From NCBI GenBank assembly GCA_002336465.1, contig DDEP01000160.1, positions 1 to 10,373 of the forward strand: a stretch of DNA of 10,373 nucleotides, given 5' to 3'. Shown in pieces: positions 1 to 7,082 of this stretch. A program made the position numbers and the translations under genes. This DNA comes from Pedobacter sp. UBA1951 (GTDB taxonomy: Bacteria; Bacteroidota; Bacteroidia; Sphingobacteriales; Sphingobacteriaceae). How positions within the stretch are numbered: position 1 is the stretch's first letter; the number at the start of each line of letters is the position of its first letter. The notes beneath the pieces were generated by a model. That model did not search any database. It had not been told where the DNA came from and worked only from the letters and a program-made list of their open reading frames with translations.

Positions 1-17
1 TTTTAAATAATTAAATA

Positions 18-1139
18 ATGAGATTAAAAGTAGGTATAACTGGTCAGGAAGGGTTTGTTGGTCAGCATTTATATAATACATTAGGGCTATTTCCAGATGA
101 ATTTGAACGGATTCCTTATCATATAGATTACTTTCAAGATGAAGATCAATTAAATGATTTCATAACGAATTGTGATGTCATTGTTCATTTAGCGGCAATG
201 AATAGACATAATGACCCAGAGGTATTATATCAAACCAATATCAGATTAGTCAAACAATTAATTACTGCGCTAGAGAATTCTTCTGCTAAAAAGCATGTTT
301 TATTTTCGTCCTCATCTCAAGAAGAACAAGATAATTTATATGGGAAAAGTAAAAAAGAAGGTCGGGAATTATTTGTAGAATGGGCTGCTAAGAATAACGG
401 GTTATTTACTGGCTTGGTAATTCCAAATGTATTTGGACCGTTTGGTCATCCTTACTACAACTCGTTCATCGCAACCTTTTCACATCAGTTAACACATAAT
501 GAACAGCCAAAGATAGAAATAGATGGTACTGTAAATTTAATTTACGTAGGGGAATTGGTACACTTCATCATTGATCAAATTCGTAATAAAAATAATAACG
601 CTGTAGTAAGAGTACCACATACATCAGAAAATAAGGTGTCGGAAATATTGAGTTTATTGCAAGATTATAAAATCAAATATTTCGAAAAAGGCGCTATCCC
701 TGAATTAAAAAGTAAATTTGAACTAAACTTGTTTAATACTTTTCGATGCTACATAGATATCAAAAATCACAATCCAGTTAAATTGATTAAAAACTCTGAC
801 CCAAGAGGTACTTTTGTAGAAATCATAAGATTGGGAGTTGGCGGCCAAGTATCGTTTTCTACTACTGTTCCAGGTGTTACTAGAGGTAATCACTATCATA
901 CACGGAAAATAGAAAGGTTTGCTGTGATAAAAGGAAAAGCATTGATACAGCTAAGAAGAATTGGAACAGATGAAGTGTTAGACTTTTATTTAGATGGTGA
1001 AGAACCTGCTTATGTAGATATGCCAATTTGGTATACACATAATATTAAGAATATAGGGAACGAAGATTTGTATACCAACTTTTGGATCAATGAGTTTTAT
1101 GACCCAAAAGATGCGGATACTTACTTTGAGGAGGTTTAA
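18..1139 (+). CDS. capF: CapF/FnlB-type bifunctional reductase/epimerase for UDP-L-FucNAc synthesis
   Basis: Cytoplasmic enzyme of the UDP-N-acetyl-L-fucosamine pathway. In the CapF family the C-terminal cupin domain epimerises the CapE product and the N-terminal SDR domain reduces the 4-keto group, giving UDP-2-acetamido-2,6-dideoxy-L-talose. Seen here: an N-terminal dinucleotide-binding loop with G9, G12 and G15, Ser97-Ser100, and a Y108-x3-K112 pair (YGKSK), which together form an SDR core (about 1-245). A cupin domain follows (about 255-373), with metal-ligand candidates H292, H294, E299 and H341 around GNHYH and YTHN. The length of 373 aa is close to the roughly 370 aa usual for CapF, and both domains are intact. 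The ATG at 18 starts directly at the beta strand before the nucleotide loop. Stop codons in all three + frames by position 14 mean any upstream gene has ended before it. No Shine-Dalgarno is visible. The partner CapE/FnlA is expected upstream. Fnl/Wbj naming (fnlB, wbjC) is equally valid. Confidence 0.93.
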   Translation: MRLKVGITGQEGFVGQHLYNTLGLFPDEFERIPYHIDYFQDEDQLNDFITNCDVIVHLAAMNRHNDPEVLYQTNIRLVKQLITALENSSAKKHVLFSSSSQEEQDNLYGKSKKEGRELFVEWAAKNNGLFTGLVIPNVFGPFGHPYYNSFIATFSHQLTHNEQPKIEIDGTVNLIYVGELVHFIIDQIRNKNNNAVVRVPHTSENKVSEILSLLQDYKIKYFEKGAIPELKSKFELNLFNTFRCYIDIKNHNPVKLIKNSDPRGTFVEIIRLGVGGQVSFSTTVPGVTRGNHYHTRKIERFAVIKGKALIQLRRIGTDEVLDFYLDGEEPAYVDMPIWYTHNIKNIGNEDLYTNFWINEFYDPKDADTYFEEV

Positions 1140-1160
1140 AAAATTACAACACATAGATTG

Positions 1161-2306
1161 ATGAAATCGAAATTAAAGGTAATGACAGTAGTGGGTACAC
1201 GCCCAGAGATTATAAGATTAGCTAGAGTAATGTCGGCTTTGGATCATTCTGAAGCAATTGACCATACTATAGTTCATACAGGACAGAATTACGACTATGA
1301 ACTTAACCAAATTTTTTTTGACGACCTTGGTATCCGTAAACCTGATTTCTTTTTGAACGCTGCAGGAGCAACAGCTACAGAAACTGTAGGGCAAATCCTT
1401 ATTAAAATAGACCCGTTGTTGGAGAACCAAAAACCAGATGCATTCTTAGTTCTTGGAGATACAAACAGTTGTCTTTGCGCAATTCCAGCAAAGAAAAGGC
1501 ATATTCCAATCTTTCATATGGAAGCAGGCAACCGTTGTTTTGATCAACGTGTACCTGAAGAAACCAATCGTAAAATCGTTGATCATATTTCAGACATTAA
1601 TTTAACCTATAGTGACATTGCCAGAGAGTATCTTCTGAGAGAAGGTTTGCCAGCGGATAGAATCATCAAAACGGGCTCGCCAATGTTTGAGGTACTGAAT
1701 CATTACTTACCCGAAATTCAAAAATCAGATGTGCTACGGCGTTTGGGATTGAAGGAATATCAATATTTTGTAGTATCCTCTCACCGTGAAGAAAATATCA
1801 ATAGTGAAAAAAACTTTTCAGGTTTGATGAAAAGTTTAAACCTGATTGCAGAAAAATATGACTACCCAATTATTGTAAGTACGCATCCTCGTACCAGAAA
1901 GATGATTGAAAATAAAAATATCCAAATGCATGAAAAAGTACGGTTTTTAAAACCGATGGGCTTTAATGACTACAATGCGCTTCAGATGAAATCTTATGCT
2001 GTTTTATCTGATAGCGGTACCATCTCCGAAGAATCATCTATCTTAAACTTCCGTGCATTGAACATACGAGATGCCCACGAGCGTCCAGAGGCTATGGAAG
2101 AGGCATCTGTAATGATGGTTGGTATGAATAGTGAACGTATTATTCAAGGTTTAACACAATTACAATATCAAAAAACTGCTGTCGAAAGAAATTTTAGACA
2201 AGTTGCAGATTACTCGATGCCAAACGTATCAGAAAAGATAGTACGTATTATAATAAGTTATGTGGATTATATTAAGCGAGTAGTCTGGAGTGAAAACAAT
2301 CAATAA
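1161..2306 (+). CDS. capG: CapG/FnlC-type UDP-sugar 2-epimerase (WecB family), makes UDP-L-FucNAc
   Basis: Non-hydrolysing UDP-sugar 2-epimerase, 381 aa. Next to capF it most likely converts UDP-2-acetamido-2,6-dideoxy-L-talose to UDP-L-FucNAc, the last pathway step, in the cytoplasm. Visible motifs are GTRPEIIRL (12-20), GDTNS with D100, HMEAG with E121, PEETNR with E134, SSHREEN with H208 and the UDP-binding SDSGTISEES (283-292). D100, E121, E134 and H208 fall where E. coli WecB has D95, E117, E131 and H213. GTRPEIIRL and GNRCFDQRVPEETNR, instead of GTRPEAIK and GLRT, point to the CapG/FnlC/WbjD subgroup rather than a UDP-GlcNAc-to-ManNAc WecB. That subgroup assignment is from memory of the families. 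The ATG at 1161 is preferred over an in-frame TTG one codon upstream. It begins 21 bases after capF; a GAGGAGG at 1128-1134 is too far away to act as its ribosome binding site. Confidence 0.92.
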   Translation: MKSKLKVMTVVGTRPEIIRLARVMSALDHSEAIDHTIVHTGQNYDYELNQIFFDDLGIRKPDFFLNAAGATATETVGQILIKIDPLLENQKPDAFLVLGDTNSCLCAIPAKKRHIPIFHMEAGNRCFDQRVPEETNRKIVDHISDINLTYSDIAREYLLREGLPADRIIKTGSPMFEVLNHYLPEIQKSDVLRRLGLKEYQYFVVSSHREENINSEKNFSGLMKSLNLIAEKYDYPIIVSTHPRTRKMIENKNIQMHEKVRFLKPMGFNDYNALQMKSYAVLSDSGTISEESSILNFRALNIRDAHERPEAMEEASVMMVGMNSERIIQGLTQLQYQKTAVERNFRQVADYSMPNVSEKIVRIIISYVDYIKRVVWSENNQ

Positions 2307-3518
2307 ATGAATATTCTGTTTTTAACTTTAGTGGAAGTTAGCAATTTAACGGAAAGAGGCATATATCATGATCTATTACGGAAATTTCGAGATGAGGGGC
2401 ATGATGTTACTATTGTAACGCCTGTTGAGAGGAGGAGACGAATTGCTACTAACTTTAATGATAGAGAAGGCGTTTCAATTCTGCAAGTAAAAACCTTCAA
2501 TATTCAAAAGACGAATTTTATTGAAAAGGGAGTTGGAACGCTTGCGATTGAATACCAGTATCTTGTGGCAATCAAAAAATATACTTCTGAAAAGAAGTTT
2601 GATTTAGTTTTATATTCTACTCCTCCTATTACCTTTGCCAAGGTAATAGAGTTTATAAAAAAAAGAGACCATGCAAAATCATATCTTTTATTGAAAGACA
2701 TTTTTCCACAAAATGCTGTGGATTTAGGCATCTTAAAAAAAAATGGAATATTACATAGGTATTTCAAACATAAAGAGAATCAATTATATGCTGTTTCAGA
2801 CCATATAGGATGTATGTCGCCAGCAAATGTAGAATATATAACTAAATATAATTTTAAAACAACGCAAGGAAAGGTAGAAATAAATCCCAATAGCATAGAA
2901 CTGTCTAAAGGTACTTTTGATGAAGTAAAGGTTGACGAAATAAAAGCTCAATATGGCATTCCTCATAATACTGTTGTTTTCGTATACGGTGGTAATTTAG
3001 GAAAACCACAAGGCATTGATTTCTTAATACAGATTTTGCTTGCGAATCAAAATAATAGAAAGATATTTTTTTTGATAGTTGGAAATGGAACTGAATATCA
3101 AAAACTGAAAGATATGTTGGATTTAAATCGGCTGCAAAATATATTACTCATTAACGCCTTGCCTAAAAAGCAGTATGATGAGCTTTTAAGTTGTTGTGAT
3201 ATTGGATTAATATTTTTGGACAGACGTTTTTCTATTCCTAATTTCCCATCTCGATTGCTCTCTTATTTAGAATACAAAATGCCTGTTATTTCTGCTACTG
3301 ATTCAGCTACTGATATTGGGTCCATAATGGAATCTAATCAATTTGGTATTGGTGTTCTGTCGGGTAATTTAGAGGCTTTTAATGCGGCAATAGATAAGTT
3401 GAGCAATGATGCTGGCTATCGTAAAAGGTTAGGTGAAAATGGGTATAACTATCTTTTGAGTAATTACTTGGTTAAAAACAGTTATGATGCAATTATGAAA
3501 CATTATCGTAATGTATAG
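2307..3518 (+). CDS. WbuB-like GT4 glycosyltransferase, probable L-FucNAc transferase
   Basis: GT-B fold glycosyltransferase of family GT4, 403 aa. Seen: an N-terminal acceptor domain (about 1-205) starting MNILFLTLVE with a basic ERRRR stretch at 41-45. The C-terminal nucleotide-sugar domain shows YGGNLGKPQGI (227-237), FFLIVGNGTE (254-263) and PNFPSRLLSYLEYKMPVISATD (310-331). The last takes the place of the usual PSKxxEYLAxGxPVI segment that contacts the donor. No transmembrane helix is evident, so it probably works at the inner face of the membrane on a lipid-linked acceptor. It starts on the base after the capG stop and overlaps the next gene by 8 bases. In E. coli O26 and similar loci a WbuB-type enzyme follows fnlABC and transfers L-FucNAc. 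By that context this one is predicted to add L-FucNAc to the sugar placed by the downstream initiating transferase. The fold is secure; donor and linkage are inferred. Confidence 0.88.
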   Translation: MNILFLTLVEVSNLTERGIYHDLLRKFRDEGHDVTIVTPVERRRRIATNFNDREGVSILQVKTFNIQKTNFIEKGVGTLAIEYQYLVAIKKYTSEKKFDLVLYSTPPITFAKVIEFIKKRDHAKSYLLLKDIFPQNAVDLGILKKNGILHRYFKHKENQLYAVSDHIGCMSPANVEYITKYNFKTTQGKVEINPNSIELSKGTFDEVKVDEIKAQYGIPHNTVVFVYGGNLGKPQGIDFLIQILLANQNNRKIFFLIVGNGTEYQKLKDMLDLNRLQNILLINALPKKQYDELLSCCDIGLIFLDRRFSIPNFPSRLLSYLEYKMPVISATDSATDIGSIMESNQFGIGVLSGNLEAFNAAIDKLSNDAGYRKRLGENGYNYLLSNYLVKNSYDAIMKHYRNV

Positions 3519-4122
3519 ATTATCTTATAAACGTATTTTTGATTTTATATTTGCCCTATTAGGCCTAATAATTTTATTTCCATTTATTCTTTGTACCATA
3601 ATCCTATTGTGTTTTGCCAACAAAGGAAAAGTTTTCTTTTTTCAGGAAAGGCCCGGTAAAAATTGCAAAATATTTAAGATATTCAAGTTTAAGACAATGA
3701 CTGATAAGGTAGATCAATTTGGAAATCCATTACCTGACAGGCAGCGCTTGACTAAAATAGGCATATTTATCAGGAAAACCTCATTAGATGAAGCTCCACA
3801 ATTGTTGAATGTACTATTAGGGCATATGAGTTTAATTGGCCCAAGGCCTCTATTAGTGAGCTATATTCCATTGTATGATAATTTTCAGCTAAGACGACAT
3901 GAGGTACGACCCGGCATAACTGGATGGGCACAAGTAAATGGCAGAAATAATACGACTTGGGATGAAAGATTTAAACTGGACGTATGGTATGTAGACAATG
4001 TTTCCTTAATGTTAGACATTAAGATAATTTTGATGACCTTAAAGAAAGTATTGTGGCGAGAAGACATCTCACAGAAAGGAAATGCTACTATGGAAATGTT
4101 TAAAGGCAATAAACATGAATAA
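3511..4122 (+). CDS. PglC-like initiating phosphoglycosyl transferase (monotopic bacterial sugar transferase)
   Basis: Transfers a sugar-1-phosphate from a UDP-sugar to undecaprenyl phosphate at the cytoplasmic face, starting the repeat unit. The protein has 203 aa, which is the minimal PglC-type catalytic form without the extra N-terminal membrane domain of WbaP/WcaJ. Seen: a short basic N-terminus, a hydrophobic segment (about 10-35) with P24, matching the proline that bends the re-entrant helix of PglC, and QERPGK (45-50). Also present are FKFKTM (58-63), RKTSLDEAPQLLNVL (88-102) with the catalytic D93-E94 dyad, SLIGPRP (107-113) and RPGITGWAQVNGRN (133-146). The start overlaps the stop of the previous gene by 8 bases, suggesting translational coupling. 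The neighbouring aminotransferase and dehydratase suggest that the substrate is a UDP-2,4-diamino-2,4,6-trideoxyhexose derivative, as for PglC or Bacteroides WcfS. The substrate cannot be read from the motifs alone. Confidence 0.92.
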   Translation: MYRLSYKRIFDFIFALLGLIILFPFILCTIILLCFANKGKVFFFQERPGKNCKIFKIFKFKTMTDKVDQFGNPLPDRQRLTKIGIFIRKTSLDEAPQLLNVLLGHMSLIGPRPLLVSYIPLYDNFQLRRHEVRPGITGWAQVNGRNNTTWDERFKLDVWYVDNVSLMLDIKIILMTLKKVLWREDISQKGNATMEMFKGNKHE

Positions 4123-5086
4123 TAACGTATTAATTACATCTGCGGGACAACGTGTCTCATTAGTGCGAGCATTTCAAAAAGAATTGAAGAGCTTAGACAA
4201 AGAATCTAAAGTATTCACCGTAGATTTAAACCCAGTATTGGCGCCAGCATGTCATGTTTCTGATGGATATAAATCAATTTCTAGGGTAGATGCTGAAGAT
4301 TATATCGAAGAGCTGATATCTGTCTGCAAATCGTTAAATATTAAAATTGTTATCCCCACAATTGATACAGAATTATTGATTTTAGCGAAAAACAGAGAAA
4401 AACTATACGATGAAGGTATAAAACCTATTGTTTCTTCTTCGGAATTTGTTGAAAAATGTAGAGATAAACGTTTAATTAACCAGTTCTTTTCTGAAAATGG
4501 GATTGAAATACCTGTTCAATTTACAAAGACAGAATTCTCATTTCCACTCTTTATTAAACCCTATGATGGATCCTTAAGTAAGGACATCTTTATCATCAAT
4601 CAAAAATCAGAGCTTACGGATTATCATCTAAATAACCCAAAACTTATGTTTATGGAGTATCTAGATCAAAAAGATCACGTTGAATATACTGTAGATGCAT
4701 ATTATAATCAAAAAGGATATTTAATGTGTGCTGTTCCAAGAAAAAGAATCTTTATTAGGGCGGGGGAAATTAATAAAGGTGTAACAAATAAAAATCAAGT
4801 ACTCATTTATGTAAAAGAGAAACTTGCCTACATTAAGGGAGCTAGAGGGTGCTTAACAATGCAATTTTTCTTAAATCAAAGTACTGGTAAAATATATGGA
4901 ATTGAGATAAATCCTAGATTTGGAGGGGGATACCCGTTAAGCTATTTATCAGGAGCTAACTATCCTAAATTGATTATAGAGGAATATTTATTTAATAAAA
5001 AGATAGATTATTTTGAAGATTGGGAAGATAATTTGTTAATGTTAAGATATGATGATGAAATATTAGTCCATAACTATGAGGGATAA
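4115..5086 (+). CDS. ATP-grasp family ligase (carbamoyl-phosphate-synthase-like), substrate unknown
   Basis: ATP-grasp enzymes join a carboxylate to an amine or another nucleophile through an acyl-phosphate. This one has 323 aa. Seen: an N-terminal Rossmann-like pre-ATP-grasp region (VLITSAGQRVSLVRAF at 5-20, VIPTIDTELL at 79-88), then FIKPYDGS (146-153) with nucleotide-contacting K148, and MEYLDQ (180-185). These are followed by PRKRIFIRAGEINKG (208-222) and EINPRFGGGYPLS (264-276), whose E264 and N266 are the probable magnesium ligands. This order matches the single-protein carbamoyl-phosphate-synthase-like group found in polysaccharide loci, not true CarB. The ATG at 4115 was chosen over one at 4082. 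It begins right before the first beta strand and overlaps the previous stop by 8 bases, as at two other junctions here; the extra 11 residues from 4082 look like read-through of the upstream gene. Its position beside an aminotransferase suggests that it acylates an amino sugar, which is an inference. Confidence 0.85.
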   Translation: MNNNVLITSAGQRVSLVRAFQKELKSLDKESKVFTVDLNPVLAPACHVSDGYKSISRVDAEDYIEELISVCKSLNIKIVIPTIDTELLILAKNREKLYDEGIKPIVSSSEFVEKCRDKRLINQFFSENGIEIPVQFTKTEFSFPLFIKPYDGSLSKDIFIINQKSELTDYHLNNPKLMFMEYLDQKDHVEYTVDAYYNQKGYLMCAVPRKRIFIRAGEINKGVTNKNQVLIYVKEKLAYIKGARGCLTMQFFLNQSTGKIYGIEINPRFGGGYPLSYLSGANYPKLIIEEYLFNKKIDYFEDWEDNLLMLRYDDEILVHNYEG

Positions 5087-5729
5087 ATATATAATCTTTG
5101 ACTTAGATGACACCCTAATCAATGAGTTAGATTATCTGAAATCCGCTTATAAAGAAATTGCTTTTAAGATCTTGCCAATAGGCCACGAAGAATTATATAG
5201 TGAGATGATAGAATGGTATACCAATGGACTTAATACCTTCGATTTAATTTTAGAAAGATTCCAACATTTAGACATACAGCAACTGACATCCTGGTATCGC
5301 CTTCATATCCCTACAATATCCTTAAAGGAAGGGGCTTTAGACTTATTGCATGCGATAAAGAAATGTGATTATGGATTAGGGATAATTACTGACGGTAGGA
5401 GTTTCACACAACGGAACAAGATTAAGGCCGTATGCATAGAGAAGCTATTTGATAAAATCGTTATTTCTGAAGAAATAGGGTCTACTAAACCTTCAATTAA
5501 AAATTACGAATGTTTCAATCAAACTCATATACTTGAATATTTTTATGTTGGAGATAATGTTAGTAAGGATTTTATTTCTGCAAAGAACCTTGGATGGAAA
5601 ACCATTTGCTTAAAAGATAGTGGAACGAATATCCACAGGCAAAACTTTAACTTAAGTCGAGAATATCTTCCAGATTATATAGTAGAGAAGCTTGTAGAAA
5701 TAAAAGAAATAATAGACTGTAATTGTTAA
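5076..5729 (+). CDS. HAD-superfamily hydrolase (phosphatase-like)
   Basis: Predicted cytoplasmic, magnesium-dependent phosphohydrolase of the haloacid-dehalogenase superfamily, 217 aa. All four HAD motifs are visible. Motif I is FDLDDT (8-13), with nucleophile D9 and general acid D11. Motif II is IITDG (103-107) with T105. Motif III is K138 in STKPS. Motif IV is YVGDNVSKD (157-165) with D160 and D165. The helical stretch at about 15-85 between motifs I and II is a C1-type cap. It overlaps the ATP-grasp gene by 11 bases and ends 2 bases before the aminotransferase, so it belongs to the same operon. The substrate is unknown. It might hydrolyse a phosphorylated precursor of whatever the ATP-grasp enzyme attaches, or a sugar phosphate. 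No signal peptide or membrane segment is seen. The ATG at 5076 lies four codons before the first beta strand, as usual for the family. Confidence 0.87.
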   Translation: MRDKYIIFDLDDTLINELDYLKSAYKEIAFKILPIGHEELYSEMIEWYTNGLNTFDLILERFQHLDIQQLTSWYRLHIPTISLKEGALDLLHAIKKCDYGLGIITDGRSFTQRNKIKAVCIEKLFDKIVISEEIGSTKPSIKNYECFNQTHILEYFYVGDNVSKDFISAKNLGWKTICLKDSGTNIHRQNFNLSREYLPDYIVEKLVEIKEIIDCNC

Positions 5730-5731
5730 CT

Positions 5732-6856
5732 ATGAATAAAATTTGGCTTTCGTCCCCTCACATGGGAGGTGGAGAACAAAAATATGTGAAAGAAGCGTTT
5801 GACACCAATTGGGTTGCTCCGTTAGGACCCAATGTAATAGGTTTTGAAGATAATTTGAAAACTTATTTAGGAGGAGATGTAGAGGTGGCTGCTTTAAGTT
5901 CGGGAACAGCCGCATTGCATTTGGCATTGATTTTATTAGGCGTGGGTACTGGAGATGAGGTTATTTGTCAAAGTATGACTTTTTCCGCTTCGGCTAATCC
6001 AATCGCCTATCTAGGAGCTACCCCAGTATTTGTTGATTCAGAAGAAGATACTTGGAATATGTCTCCTCAATATTTAGAAGAAGCAATTAGAGCTAGAGTA
6101 GCAAAAGGTAAAAAACCTAAAGCAATTTTACCTGTGCATTTATATGGAATGCCAGCAAAAATGCAGGAGATTTTAGCAATCGCAAAGAAATATGAAATTC
6201 CTGTTTTAGAGGACGCTGCCGAGGCTCTTGGCTCTCATATTAATGGGAAAAGATGTGGTACTTTCGGAGAAATGGCTTGTCTTTCCTTTAACGGTAACAA
6301 GATAATTACTACTTCTGGAGGTGGGGCGTTAATAGCTAAAAATCAAGCTTATAAAGATAAGGCTGTATTTCTAGCTACACAAGCTAGAGATTCGGCGCCA
6401 CATTATCAGCACTCGCATATAGGTTATAATTACCGTATGAGTAATATTGTAGCCGGTATTGGCCGTGGGCAAATGGAAGTGCTTCAATCCCACATAGAGT
6501 CTAGACGACGGAATTTTAACTATTACAAAAAGGTTTTAAAGGAAATAAACGGGATATCATTTTTAAATGAACCAGAAGGATATTTCTCTAATAGATGGCT
6601 GTCATGTATATTAATTAACCCCCAAATGGGAATTGATAGAGAAAGTGTCCGAATTGCTTTAGAAAAAGAAAATATAGAGACCCGTCCTTTGTGGAAACCA
6701 ATGCATTTGCAGCCGATCTTTAAAGACGCACCGTTTTATGGAAGCAATATTTCTGAAAAGCTTTTTCAGGATGGTCTATGCTTACCATCTGGATCGAATT
6801 TAACCGAAGAGAATTTAGAGAGAGTAGGAATATGTTTATCCAAATTATTTACATAG
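5732..6856 (+). CDS. DegT/DnrJ/EryC1/StrS PLP-dependent sugar aminotransferase (PglE/WcfR-like)
   Basis: Transfers an amino group, usually from glutamate, to C4 of a UDP-4-keto-6-deoxy-HexNAc using PLP. The protein has 374 aa, a normal family length. Seen: WLSSPHMGGGEQKYV (5-19), SSGTAALHLAL (56-66, phosphate-binding loop), PVHLYGMPA (134-142), LEDAAEALGS (159-168) with D161 placed to contact the pyridine nitrogen, and SFNGNKIITTSGGGAL (185-200) with K190 as the Schiff-base lysine. GYNYRMSNIVAGIGRGQ (231-247) and ETRPLWKPMHLQP (316-328) line the substrate side. The substrate is inferred to be the product of the dehydratase encoded at 7083-9017. Whether the product has gluco (PglE-like, bacillosamine precursor) or galacto configuration (WcfR-like, AATGal) cannot be decided by eye. 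The ATG at 5732 was chosen; a TTG three codons upstream falls inside the previous gene. It is the last gene of the tightly packed run, followed by a 226-base gap. Confidence 0.92.
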   Translation: MNKIWLSSPHMGGGEQKYVKEAFDTNWVAPLGPNVIGFEDNLKTYLGGDVEVAALSSGTAALHLALILLGVGTGDEVICQSMTFSASANPIAYLGATPVFVDSEEDTWNMSPQYLEEAIRARVAKGKKPKAILPVHLYGMPAKMQEILAIAKKYEIPVLEDAAEALGSHINGKRCGTFGEMACLSFNGNKIITTSGGGALIAKNQAYKDKAVFLATQARDSAPHYQHSHIGYNYRMSNIVAGIGRGQMEVLQSHIESRRRNFNYYKKVLKEINGISFLNEPEGYFSNRWLSCILINPQMGIDRESVRIALEKENIETRPLWKPMHLQPIFKDAPFYGSNISEKLFQDGLCLPSGSNLTEENLERVGICLSKLFT

Positions 6857-7021
6857 CACAGATGGATTTTTGGATAAGTTTATTTGTCAGTAAAGACTTT
6901 GATTTTTAATATACTCTAAAGAAAAAAATAGTTCTATTGTAAAGGTAAGCATGGCAACTTATTAATAATTGTTGGATATAAAACAAACCCTTTAATATAA
7001 ATGTTGATAGAACAGAAGATT

Positions 7022-7052
7022 TTTGCGTTATAGCAGATTTATATTACATTTA
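7022..7052 (+). promoter_or_regulatory. Probable Bacteroidota-type promoter for the dehydratase gene
   Basis: TTTG at 7022-7025 is followed, after 19 bases, by TACATTTA at 7045-7052. The Bacteroidota primary-sigma consensus is TTTG near -33 and TAnnTTTG near -7, about 19-21 bases apart; only the last base of the -7 box differs. Transcription would begin around 7057-7060, leaving a leader of about 25 bases before the ATG at 7083. It sits in the largest gap in the window (6857-7082), where no open frame of note, repeat or RNA structure was seen. It would let the dehydratase and Wzi-like genes be transcribed independently of the upstream block. This is a motif match by eye only. Confidence 0.5.
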
Positions 7053-7072
7053 TAAATCTTTTAAACAGTATT

Positions 7073-7076
7073 AGGA
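7073..7076 (+). promoter_or_regulatory. Shine-Dalgarno-like site deciding the dehydratase start
   Basis: AGGA lies six bases before the ATG at 7083. It is one of the few plausible Shine-Dalgarno matches in the window. It favours the ATG over the in-frame TTG at 7077, which would directly abut the site. Confidence 0.45.
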
Positions 7077-7082
7077 TTGTTT

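Noticed and set aside
1128..1134. GAGGAGG as a ribosome binding site for capG
   Set aside because: It encodes the last Glu-Glu-Val codons of capF and is 26 bases from the capG ATG, far beyond working distance.
1158..1160. TTG start one codon upstream of the capG ATG
   Set aside because: The adjacent ATG at 1161 gives the normal N-terminus before the KLKVMTVVGTRPE strand and needs no rare start codon.
1218..1430. Minus-strand open frame inside capG; similar ones at 2504-2767, 3885-4109, 5730-5927 and 9206-9481
   Set aside because: All lie antisense to well-supported genes and show no recognisable domain, so they are shadows of the coding strand.
4082..4114. Earlier ATG for the ATP-grasp gene, adding 11 residues
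   Set aside because: The extra residues lie inside the previous gene and do not resemble the family. The ATG at 4115 sits just before the first beta strand and fits the 8-base overlap pattern.
5723..5731. TTG start for the aminotransferase
   Set aside because: It falls inside the HAD gene's end. The ATG at 5732 gives the usual N-terminus a few residues before the first conserved motif.
6876..6906. Possible terminator after the aminotransferase gene (AAGTTT pairing with AGACTT, followed by a T-rich stretch)
   Set aside because: The stem is about six pairs with a wobble or bulge, contains a single G-C pair, and the T run is interrupted, so it is too weak to call.
7077..7082. TTG start for the dehydratase
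   Set aside because: The AGGA at 7073-7076 is correctly spaced for the ATG at 7083 and abuts the TTG.
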